Shown here one piece after another: positions 1 to 8,869 of a stretch of 64,000 nucleotides of DNA. Origin of the DNA: Papiliotrema nemorosa. Lineage: Eukaryota; Basidiomycota; Tremellomycetes; Tremellales; Rhynchogastremaceae. The stretch is from contig JASKOT010000017.1 of the NCBI GenBank assembly GCA_032158125.1, positions 186,001 to 250,000 of the forward strand, given 5' to 3'. The translations under genes were made by a program, and so were the position numbers. Every line of letters starts with the position of its first letter. The stretch's first letter is position 1. The notes below the pieces were generated by a model. It searched no databases and was not told the origin of the DNA. It worked only from the letters and a program-made list of their open reading frames with translations.

Positions 1-1
1 C

Positions 2-769
2 GGTGGTTTCAATGGCGAGGGTGAGGACGAAGTGATATTTGAGTGGGTCAAGCTACGAGTACCCTCCACTGCGGTCGGCTCTAGCATCATGCGACAATAC
101 TCGAACACGGGAGCCATTACTGCCGTCACTGGCAACAAGGCGTTGAAAGGTCGCAAGCCCAGATCTCGTCAGGCTTCTATTCGAGGCGACTCTCCACCTT
201 CGGACGCTGCAGCCAAAACCAGTCTTGCTGTCAACACGAATGAGGTCACTCCGTTATCTTTACCTCCTTCACCGAACCCAAGCATAGGTATCGACCCCCG
301 ACCCCAGCCTGTTCGACGACTTTCTGCTACTATATCCCCCGTACGACGTAGCGTGTCTTCGCCACCATCAATCGCTCCCTCGGACGAGCATGACACCTCC
401 TCTGTTCACACGACCGACATGACAGCAGAGGAGGATTCTGATCCCGAGGATAGCGAGACCCCTTGGACTTGCTCGGTCTGGGTGAAAAAGACGGGTCAAC
501 GACAACTACTCGGCACGCTCACACCAGCGCCTCATCATCCCAAAGTCATCGCCGCGCTCAAGATCCCTCGATCGCTTGATAGCGTCTCGCTGACCGAGTC
601 CAAGCCGTCCTCGACGCCTGCCCTGGCAGCAATGGCCGCACGGGTAAAGGAGGAGGTCTGCCTGACTGAAGAGAACCTCAAGGACGTAGTATGCGTTACC
701 GCCATGTGGCTCGTCGCCAGAGAAGAGTTTGGCGGTCTGGGACGGAAGAAGAGACATTCAAAGGTGTGA
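2..769 (+). CDS. C-terminal part of an unrecognised protein (5' end outside window)
   Basis: The frame is open from the first bases of the window to a TGA at 767-769, giving 255 residues with no need for an intron; the true start lies upstream. The visible part is mostly low-complexity: Ser/Pro/Arg-rich (several SPP and RRS/RRL patches), then an acidic stretch around residues 140-155. A more ordered C-terminal segment follows, with a W-x-V-W-V-K-K-x-G-Q patch near residue 158 and a hydrophobic helix ending in a basic tail (GRKKRHSKV). No domain is recognised. It resembles the disordered tail of a fungal regulatory or trafficking protein, but that is only an impression. Coding status is supported by length and by lack of stops; function unknown. 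Confidence 0.6.
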   Translation, partial: GGFNGEGEDEVIFEWVKLRVPSTAVGSSIMRQYSNTGAITAVTGNKALKGRKPRSRQASIRGDSPPSDAAAKTSLAVNTNEVTPLSLPPSPNPSIGIDPRPQPVRRLSATISPVRRSVSSPPSIAPSDEHDTSSVHTTDMTAEEDSDPEDSETPWTCSVWVKKTGQRQLLGTLTPAPHHPKVIAALKIPRSLDSVSLTESKPSSTPALAAMAARVKEEVCLTEENLKDVVCVTAMWLVAREEFGGLGRKKRHSKV

Positions 770-1070
770 CCGATTGATTACCGCTTGACGGGACATGAGG
801 ACCTGCGCTTTCCAGAGCTCGGGTCTCCAGTTGCCCGACAACTCCAAACCCCTCTTACTTGTTTTATGACCCTGCACTATATTACATATATATCACGATG
901 AATGAACCTTGATGCCCATACATTTGCCCAATATTGCAAGTCAATTGTGCTCACATCAGTCTAGGCTTGTGTCGTAAGATGTTTGAGGCGGCTATTTTAC
1001 ATCAAACGATGCCCCAAAGTCCAAAGTGGAGGTGGTCCCATTTCGACGACTCTTCTTCATACCGCCCGAA
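770..1070. other. Intergenic, 3' flank of first gene and PAN6 promoter
   Basis: About 300 bases between the stop of the first gene and the chosen PAN6 start. An AT-rich tract with TATATATA-like sequence lies around 880-895. Nothing else is recognised. Confidence 0.5.
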
Positions 1071-2511
1071 ATGCCTTCCTTTCGTATACAAAGCATACCC
1101 AACACCCTCAAGAGGAGTTTGTCTAGTTCGAGAACAATGTCGGACACGAGTAGGATACCTGTCCTGTCGAGCTTGAAAGAACTCCGAGAATGGCGTAGGG
1201 ATAAACGGGATAGAAAGTTGGAAGTAGGGGTAGTCCCGACTGTACGTTGACCGAATCCGCTGTTCACCACACCATCCGCTTACTAACTTTTAGATGGGTG
1301 CGCTGCATCAGGGTCATCTAGATCTAGGTAAAATGTCATGAGCCTTATACGAATGGACCTGGACTTATAGACAGTCAAGAGGTCACTGTCGAAACACCCC
1401 TTCACGGTTATGACACTCTTTGTCAACCCCATGCAAGTGAGCTTCCCCTTCTTCCAACCTCGATCCGATCGTCATCGGGACATCTAGTTGATTATAGTTT
1501 GCACCGACTGAGGATCTGTCGAAATACCCGCGAACGCTACAACGGGACTTGGAGCTCCTATCCACCCTCCTCCCCTCATCTTCCTCCCTTCTACCGTCTT
1601 CGCCTCGAGCTGAGACGAGTACAAGTTCAACGCGGATTGCCGACTCTTCGACTGAGCATAATCAAATGGAAGAGTGCCCATTGGTCGTCTTTGCCCCTCC
1701 GAATGACGAGATGTACCCTCTCCGAGGTGAACTGCAGGATCTGGCAAATCATCGAGGGGTAGGTGTGGAAATGAGAGGATGGGGAGACGTCATGGAGGGT
1801 AGCTCTCGGCGTGAGTCTCTTCCACTTTGACTGTACAACGATATTGAACTTCAGCCCAATTCTTCAAAGGCGTCGCTACTGTGTGTACGAAGCTTTTCAA
1901 TGCGGTCGAGGTGAGTGAACCCTTAAAGAAGATAGGGTATGACTGATATAGTAGCCTGATCATGCGTATTTCGGTCAGAAAGATATACAGCAGGGTCTTT
2001 TACTAAAGATGAGTGAGTAGCCTTTCAAGCTTGTTCCTTCCGACTACAGCGGTGTCAAAGCAGGATGGACTAACTGGTAGTGGTACAGGACCTTCTGCTA
2101 TCGCATCCTTCTGCAGACACCCTACACATCCTTCCTACAACTCGTGATCCGCAAAACAACCTTGCCCTATCATCACGAAACGCTTACTTGTCACCGTCCG
2201 AACTTGCCGTTGCACCTATACTATACCAAGCTCTGTCTTCAGCCAAAGATACGTGGAAAGCCGGCCAGACAACAGGGGAAGACATTATAGCTTCGGCGAA
2301 GGGTGTCATCTTGCGAAAGATCGAGGAATTGAGCGGGGCGACAGATCAAGTCGACTTGAAATTGGACTACTTCGAGGTATTCGATAAGAACACCTTTGAG
2401 CCTGTCAGAGGGAATGTCGGGTCTGGGAGAGAGATGGTCATTGCTGGAGCTGTCTGGGTGGGAACCACGAGGCTGATAGATAACCTGTTACTAGGCTGGG
2501 AGGTGGAGTGA
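1071..2511 (+). CDS. PAN6: Pantoate--beta-alanine ligase (pantothenate synthetase)
   Basis: Makes pantothenate (vitamin B5, the coenzyme A precursor) from pantoate, beta-alanine and ATP. Spliced exons 1071-1241, 1294-1327, 1375-1436, 1498-1810, 1855-1910, 1955-2012 and 2081-2511 give 374 residues. PanC family signatures appear in order: VPTMGALHQGHLDLV (ATP-binding HxGH-type motif, split over exons 1-3), FVNPMQFAPTEDLSKYPR, the EMYP motif, FFKGVATVCTKLFNAVEPDH, AYFGQKDIQQ and the late S-S-R-N-A-Y-L. There is an insert of about 20 Ser-rich residues after the DLELL segment. I chose the ATG at 1071; it gives a basic, Ser-rich leader that could be a mitochondrial targeting peptide, while an ATG at 1137 would give a leaderless form. 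Introns are 44-68 nt. Confidence 0.95.
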
Positions 2512-2608
2512 GGCAGACGACATCGATTCTGGAACCAGATCTACATCTTGCATTGCATATAATGATTGTCGGCAACTACCCTCGCTGGATCGGCTATTCC
2601 TACATTGT

Positions 2609-4729
2609 CTAACCCTTGTTGAACCAAGATTGAACGCCTTGACCAAATGCTTTGAGCGCTTTGTCGATCTCGGTTCTATCTCCCGCAAACTGTCTGTCAA
2701 TCTCGGTAGGATAGGACAAGAGGGATAGCAGCCTCACCGTGGCTCGGAAAAAGTTCAACCTCTCTGAATCATCCACGTCCGGTTTATCCACCTTGAACAA
2801 TCTTGCAGGCAAGACCAACACTTCCCATTCCTCGATCAAGAAGGACCATAGTTCATCCACTAGCTCTCTGGTGTTTGTCGTGTGCTTTGCCTTGGTCTTG
2901 CCATTCAGGCCGGCTATATCGACCGTGTCGTTGGGACGATTGTCGACGGTGAGCTCTGTAACGCCGAGATCGATAGGTGTTTTACGGTATCGTGGATGTT
3001 TGCAGATTTCCACTTTGATCCATTGGAACATGCCTCCTCCGCAAGGGATGGTCGAGACCAGCTCTGCCGGAGCGTATTTTTCCAACGCATCAAGGAAGAA
3101 ATCTCTCTTGGATTGGTAATCCAACCGAACAGCTACGCGTCAGCCTCGCCCATCGTCCTTGTGATCAACCTCACCCCACATCCATCGGATGAAACCGCTC
3201 ACTCCCCAATGTTCGGGCGAAAGATAGCTCGCCAATACGGCTTGACCCAGATTATTAGGTGTCTGAGTAGACGTTTCGCCGATCCGAAGTAGCCTTTCGA
3301 TGAACAACGAGTTTGCCGAGACCCATCCAGACCGGATTCCCGGTCCAAAGACTTTACTAAATGTGTCGATCCGGACCACTCGTCCGTCTGTATCCCTTGA
3401 CAGGTAACTTCTGACCCCTGCGTAGTCGTTGAAGACTCGCGCTACGGCGAGTCCGTCGTCTTTGTGTTGTGGATCAAGAGGCGGCATTTCTGCACGAGCA
3501 GCTTCGAGGGCTTGTTCACGATCAGCCAGGTCGGCGATATAGGGCCTGTATTGTAAGGCTGGACATGAGCAATGACAGAGTCGATCGTGAGACATGACCC
3601 ACTGAAATAAGGGTCATCTTCCATTCTGATATCAGTTCTCTAGAGCAGAATCAAAATTGGGAACTCACATGATTAGATCGTGCTTTTGAGCAATGGAATA
3701 GATTTCGTCATACCGATGAGCCGGCATGACAGTTCCCGTTGGATTCTACCATAAGCCTTCGAGGCGTTCGAACCCATCCACTAGTCATGTAAAGACAAGG
3801 CTTCATGGATGTCACTCACCTGTCCACAGGGGATAGTATAGATCAACTTTGGCTTCGCCCCCAACTCCGCATCGTTCCACTCATTCAAAACCCTCTCCAG
3901 ATCTTCCGGAATCATACCATTCTCATCCGTCTTGATAGGGTAAAACTTTGCTCCTCTAGCTCGACCGCTATTGATTGAAGAGCCAAAAGTGTATTCCTCT
4001 GTGAGGACAGTACTTTCATGCTGCTCGATAAACAATTGCCACACTTTAGAAACGCCTGATATAAGCTCACGCCTCCACTGATCTTGTCTCGAGCCAGAGT
4101 TCTGGTGCGAGGTCTGGTGCGAGGTCTGGTGCGAGGTCTGGTGCGAGGTCTGGTGCGAGGTCGGCGATGGTGTTTAGTCTACTCACCGTCTGTATTTCCA
4201 CATGAAATATAAACACTGGCATCTGCTATTTTTCGTCGTCCATGTAACAACTCGTTCAATTCCTGCAATTGTTCCGCAAATTCGCTAAAACCATTCGCAA
4301 GGCCATACTGCAGCACATCGTTCAGATCCAATATTCCCCCTTGATCATTCTCCGTCCCTGGACCCGTCTTTCTTAGGTGGATGGTCTCGGTAAGTGCGAT
4401 CCCTGATACCCAATCCGATACGGAGCCTGAGGAGATGGATTGTAAGGTGGGAAGGGTGAATGTTGCGTGTTGCATAGGGAACAGGGAGGCTGAAGTCAGC
4501 CGACAAATGCGTTTCGTGCTTACGATGGGGCATTCCTGCTCATCAGCGAGATAACAGAGTTCGGAGATGTCTAAAGCATCGACTCACCACCACCGAGCGA
4601 CTTCAAGTTCTTCTTCTCTTTGAGCAACTTACCCATGGCTTTCATAGCGCTGGGAGGAGCCGCTCTGACTCGTTTGTTCAGGTGATGGGATAGATCCAGA
4701 CTCTCCGGAAGAACCAAAGACGGCGACAT
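2609..4729 (-). CDS. Class I PLP aminotransferase, aromatic/2-aminoadipate type (ARO8-like)
   Basis: Fold-type I pyridoxal-phosphate aminotransferase of the Aro8/kynurenine-aminoadipate group, expected to transaminate aromatic amino acids and/or 2-aminoadipate (lysine pathway) with 2-oxoglutarate in the cytosol. Exons 4729-4588, 4535-4524, 4489-4187, 4055-3820, 3745-3669, 3625-3603, 3558-3175 and 3132-2609 give 566 residues. Visible landmarks: LGGGMPHPSLFP near residue 46 (substrate-binding loop of the family), CGQNPTGTVMP, a MEDDPYF Asp-containing PLP motif, LQYRPYI, and TFSKVFGPGIRSGW carrying the Schiff-base lysine. Exon 2 is only 12 nt and intron 3 carries a tandem repeat. An in-frame ATG at 4762 would add 11 residues. 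Which substrate dominates cannot be told from sequence; the length is slightly above Aro8. Confidence 0.92.
4101..4160. repeat. Five perfect copies of a 12-bp tandem repeat inside an intron
   Basis: The 12-mer tctggtgcgagg is repeated five times without a mismatch, followed by a partial copy. It lies wholly in the third intron (4056-4186) of the aminotransferase gene, which is why that intron is 131 nt rather than the usual 40-70. Typical of a length-variable minisatellite. Confidence 0.95.
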
Positions 4730-5247
4730 GGTGTATCGTAAGCTTGCTGAATCTACGTGCACAAATTGGGCGGGCTTTTAGTAAAGTACCTAGAACAGAC
4801 GGTAGATGAAGTTCGCGGATTGTGTTTTGGCGGGTATATCTGCGGGATTGATCAATACTGCCAAATGTATTCGAGTAGAGATGGATGGGTGAGTCAGCTT
4901 TAGCTTAGGAATGATGCGAGAATGAGTCCATATGGGTGTTGGATGATGCGAGATAAGGCGAGATGAACGGGTTGAGCGCAAGAGAGATATGGGGTTTGTT
5001 TTCGCCATTCACTTCGGGGTTGACCGAGCAAGGAACCACGAGGTTGACCCTCGCATCGAGGAGAACAACGCTTATTCGCAAACCCAGGCATCTCAAGCAC
5101 AGTCCGAGTAATGCGCGGTTGATATCCGAGTAATCCATGCAGTAAACAAGCCATGAGCTTGCTTTTATTGTCCCTCCTCCGGTCTACCAACATCTGCCAC
5201 ATAATTTTACACGCTATACACTCTATCCCCCGGCCTGCCCAGTGGAC
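4730..5247. other. Intergenic: aminotransferase promoter and NHA1-like 3' flank
   Basis: About 520 bases between two genes on the minus strand. Short open frames occur on the minus strand (about 4900-5200) but they have no recognisable similarity and no consistent splicing. No distinct motif is recognised. Confidence 0.5.
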
Positions 5248-7131
5248 CTACGACTTGGGCGTCGGTGTAGGGGGGAGATCGAATGTCAATCGATCCGCTG
5301 TCTTCGGCTGACCCACGGGAGTCTGCCTTCCGGATGACATTTGAATCGTCTCTGTTCGAGGCATATCTCCAGCCGCTCCAGGTAGGGCCACAGGTTGAGG
5401 TAACCTCGATACTGTATTTTCGCCGACTAGGCCTGTTCCCGTCTGACTTCGAGTCAGCGTCCGGGCGTGCTGAAAGCCTTTGCCGACGGGGATTGTGATC
5501 CCGTGAACGATGATCGAGGTCAGGACGAGGAAATAGTTGACGGGTTTGAGCACTCTGAAGATTAGCACGCGATGTATACTTGGGGAAGATCAGACTTGCG
5601 CGTGGAGATGAGCACGAGACGGGTCGTCGGATAGAGCTTCGAGCGCTACTTGTGTGTAGAAGACCGCTCCGACTCCGATGGGACCGAAGAAACCGGCAAA
5701 AGTCGCCTCTCGCCAAGTGGGCAAAGTTGGTATAAAGTGCGACTACTCGTGAGTAACAAGCGTAATACATGCTGCGATGGACTGACCAGAAGTAACACCC
5801 AGGGTAATCGCCGCACGAGCATCACCAGAATACCGAGTATGACCAATCTCCAAGGGGTAATCGACTCGAAATTGCCAAATTCACTCCATGGAATCACTGC
5901 GCCAATATAAAGGAAGACCGCCTGCAGTCAGGGATGAGCTCGAAGGTCGACAAGAGAGAACCCTCACCGAATTGAGAAGTTGATCAATGACATCTTGGAA
6001 GGAATGGTCTTCCGTCTCCACCCTGAACCAATCATCCCAGGTGAAAGAGTTGCCCACGACAAAACAACATAAAATATCGTCCGAACCTATCATCCCGACC
6101 ACGCCTAGAGTGAAAAAGGTCAAAGCCACCCCAAAAGATAAGAACGATTCGTGATCGATAAGCCTTCCACCATCAGCTTGAAGCTTGGATGCACAAAGCG
6201 TGAAACGCACTTTTTCTCCTCGGCGAAGCGCAGGATTTTTCGAGCGATGTAGCCGATGATAGCGCCCAATACGCAAGATAGGACGATTTGATACAGGATG
6301 ATATTGTAAAACCTGCCCGAGTCAGGGGTAAGTCGGTGAGACTTGACTGTCACTCACCATTCTCCAATCGCACCTCCGATCGAGTGTACTGGATGGAAAC
6401 TTTCATGCCGCAAGATTAGATAGAGGGGGAGAAATAAGAATGGGTAACCTAGTCCATCGTTGGCGCCTGTTCGTGAGCTGGAGAACACACGAGAATCACA
6501 ATCGATGCGTACCCGCTTCGCAGATGATGATATTGGTGACCTCTTTTGGCAGATGCTTGTCGGCGAATCGACCTAGTCTATGAGCGGAGAACTCAACTGC
6601 TTGTTTCGTATGCAGATAACTCACCTTTACAGATCGCATTGGCCAAAACTGGATCTGTGGGTGTCACACAAGCACCAATCACCAAACTCTCCAAGAATGT
6701 CAAACCGGGAATGAGGCCCCAAACCAGTAGACTACAGACAAACCAAGCGGTGGTCATGACCGGTCCCAAGAGGGTTGTCAAGCTGACCCATTCTTTCCGT
6801 AGGTAGGCTTTAGGTAGAGCTATACCCGTGAACAAGACTTGGATGGCGATGACCACGCGTGAGATTTGGTGCGTTAGGTAGTCTGTATCGGTGGACCAAG
6901 CTGACGGGTCGAAAACGCCCAATGCGATCGGTCCAAAGATTATCCCTGTGACAGTAGCCAGTAAAGCCTCAGCTGCCCTATCAGCTATGTGATCGGATAG
7001 TGAGTGAGCTGTGTGAACTCACAGACAAAGAGCTTTTCTTTGATATAGTAACTGACGAGACCGATGAGGACGGTGTAACCCCCGGCGACGGCTAGTGATT
7101 TGGACACTTCCGTCACATCGAGCGCTACCAT
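5248..7131 (-). CDS. NHA1: Na+/H+ antiporter, NHA1/sod2 type
   Basis: Plasma-membrane cation/proton antiporter of the fungal Nha1/Sod2 (CPA) family, exporting Na+/K+ in exchange for H+. Nine exons: 7131-7023, 6984-6625, 6572-6513, 6466-6358, 6312-6211, 6163-5968, 5921-5787, 5742-5600, 5554-5248, giving 506 residues. Landmarks include GIIFGPIALGVFDP, the long hydrophobic segment around SRVVIAIQVLFTGIALPK, the ion-binding region VIGACVTPTDPVLA (the TD motif), ICEAGANDGLGYPF, LIDHESFLSFGVALTFF, GMIGSDDILCCFVVGN and FAGFFGPIGVGAVFYT. The soluble tail after the last membrane helix is only about 80 residues, much shorter than the ~500-residue tail of S. cerevisiae Nha1 and closer to sod2. The intron at 5555-5599 begins with GC rather than GT. 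Confidence 0.93.
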
Positions 7132-7695
7132 CACTCGCTACTCGATGAGCAAGATGGATCACGAAATTTTCTGAATGAATGATGTTCACTGGAACGTCGA
7201 TCTTTCTTGCCCCTGGCGTCGTGTCTAAATGAAAAGTTGTTGGGCACGAACAGAAGGGGGGGGGGGGTGAGGTCTAATGAGGTCAGAGGTGTGTTTGAGC
7301 GATTTTCCGGGTGGTTACAGCAGATTTTGCGGGATTTAAAGAGGCACCTCATTCCGGGTGGTGTATGCATAGGACCAGATTGTCTTGTATCTCTGTCTAG
7401 CAAGGCGTCCAGTGTCGTGGATGCAGCTGCAGTACCCATCACTCGGAAGTGACACGCTGAAGGGTACTTTTGGGACGCGATGAGACGGATGGTGCTCAAC
7501 GGGAGGTTGATCGGAGATTTTGCGTCGTTCTCTTGTCGTTTCAACCCATCTTGCACAGTTTCATACCAGTCCCTTCGACTTCGGCCGTGATCGTGTATGC
7601 TGTGAAGAGGCAGGAGCAGAGCCAGAGCAATGAACAGGTAGCATCAAGCCTTTGCTCTGTAATAGGCAGCTCTTGTGAGATACCGGCATCTCGCC
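7132..7695. other. Divergent promoter region between NHA1 and MDM12
   Basis: About 560 bases between divergent start codons. It contains a run of twelve G at 7256-7267. Short frames on both strands here have no recognisable similarity. No other motif is identified. Confidence 0.5.
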
Positions 7696-8739
7696 ATGTC
7701 GCTCGACATCGACTGGTCACTCTTGACCCCATCTTCCATCTCTTCCAATCTCCTCGACAAGCTCAACGCTCAACTCGCGTCTGCTCCTCGACCCTCTTTC
7801 ATCGGACCCATCTCCATCACATCCTTCCATTTTGGTACGGCCGCTCCTGATGTCGAAATAAAGGATATCCGAGATGTCTGGCGAGCGTTCGACGAGGGTG
7901 ACGAAGAAGGCGACGAGGCGTTGTCCCAGCTCCCTCCGGTGTCATCTAGACGGGAGGTAGAGTCTAAGTTGGAAGAAGAATCATACGAGGTTGTGCACCC
8001 TGCCGAAGCTGCGAAATATTATAGCGAGGACGACGGGGGTTTAGACGACATCTCGATATACTCTGGATTGGCGAGTCCACGACCTTCTGTCGCTGCTGTG
8101 GGGATCGGTCTTGGAGGCGCAGCGATGCATTTCGGTATAGGACGTGACTATGCTTCGGCAATCCTCTCCCCAGGTCCATCACACCACCATCATCCCAATT
8201 TATTCTCTCAACCCCATCTCACATCAACACGACGACATCGACCGAGTTCACAAACTCTTCCTCCGGTTCAATCATTCTCCCCACCTCCCCCTTCTCCACC
8301 CGCCAGACCGGCCGGTGTCACCGAGTCCAAATCTTCCATTCCTTCCCTCCAATTACACCTAAAAGTCAACTACACTTCCGATCTGGCATTGACGCTCTTG
8401 ACTTCTTTATCGATAAATTACCCCTCGCCCTCGTTCATGTCTCTTCCCCTGAAGCTCAGCATCACAGGTCTCACTTTGGCCGGGGACGTCGTACTGGCTT
8501 ATTCCGGCGACAAACATCGAGTCCACCTGTGTCTGTTGGATGAGGAAACAGAAGGTCATACGGGGATCCCTATCGGACAGAGGATCCTGCCGAATTTGAA
8601 TATTGACAGCGAGATTGGGCATGCCGATGCGCACATTTTGAGAAACGTAGGAAAGGTCGAGAGGTTCATAGCGGACGTCGTGAGGAAAACAATGGTCGAC
8701 GAGCTGGTCTTCCCAAACTTTCTGACCATAGCACTATAA
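7696..8739 (+). CDS. MDM12: Mitochondrial distribution and morphology protein 12 (ERMES subunit)
   Basis: Component of the ER-mitochondria encounter structure, where its SMP domain moves phospholipids between ER and outer mitochondrial membrane with Mmm1, Mdm34 and Mdm10. Single exon, 347 residues, start chosen at the ATG giving MSLDIDWSLL, the conserved family N-terminus. The SMP domain is visible in two halves: PSFIGPISITSFHFGTAAP-DVEIKDIRDVW near residues 35-65, and the C-terminal half from about residue 215 (LHLKVNYTSDLALTLLTS, PLKLSITGLTLAGDVVLAY, NLNIDSEIGHADAHILRNVG, FPNFLTIAL at the very end). The region between, about residues 70-210, is a poorly conserved Ser/Pro/His-rich insert, as usual in fungal Mdm12. 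Unlike almost all neighbours it has no intron. Its 3' end faces that of NOG2, 130 bp away. Confidence 0.96.
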   Translation: MSLDIDWSLLTPSSISSNLLDKLNAQLASAPRPSFIGPISITSFHFGTAAPDVEIKDIRDVWRAFDEGDEEGDEALSQLPPVSSRREVESKLEEESYEVVHPAEAAKYYSEDDGGLDDISIYSGLASPRPSVAAVGIGLGGAAMHFGIGRDYASAILSPGPSHHHHPNLFSQPHLTSTRRHRPSSQTLPPVQSFSPPPPSPPARPAGVTESKSSIPSLQLHLKVNYTSDLALTLLTSLSINYPSPSFMSLPLKLSITGLTLAGDVVLAYSGDKHRVHLCLLDEETEGHTGIPIGQRILPNLNIDSEIGHADAHILRNVGKVERFIADVVRKTMVDELVFPNFLTIAL

Positions 8740-8869
8740 CAAGCAGCAAAAGAGTTCGCGAAAGATAGTATAGATTATACCATGCACAATGATACTACAT
8801 ACACACAAGAGGCAAGCCTGCCATATACATCAAACCACACCAGACCAGACCGCATCAAACAAAGCCAAG

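Noticed and set aside
4101..4160. Direct repeats considered as a CRISPR-like array
   Set aside because: The units are contiguous 12-mers without spacers, inside a fungal intron; a minisatellite explains them.
5207..5770. 187-codon minus-strand frame rich in Arg/Ser
   Set aside because: It overlaps the last two exons of the Na+/H+ antiporter in the wrong frame; the antiporter frame carries the conserved sequence.
7256..7267. Run of twelve G between NHA1 and MDM12 as a possible regulatory quadruplex
   Set aside because: A single homopolymer without the four separated G-tracts; more likely slippage or a sequencing-sensitive run.
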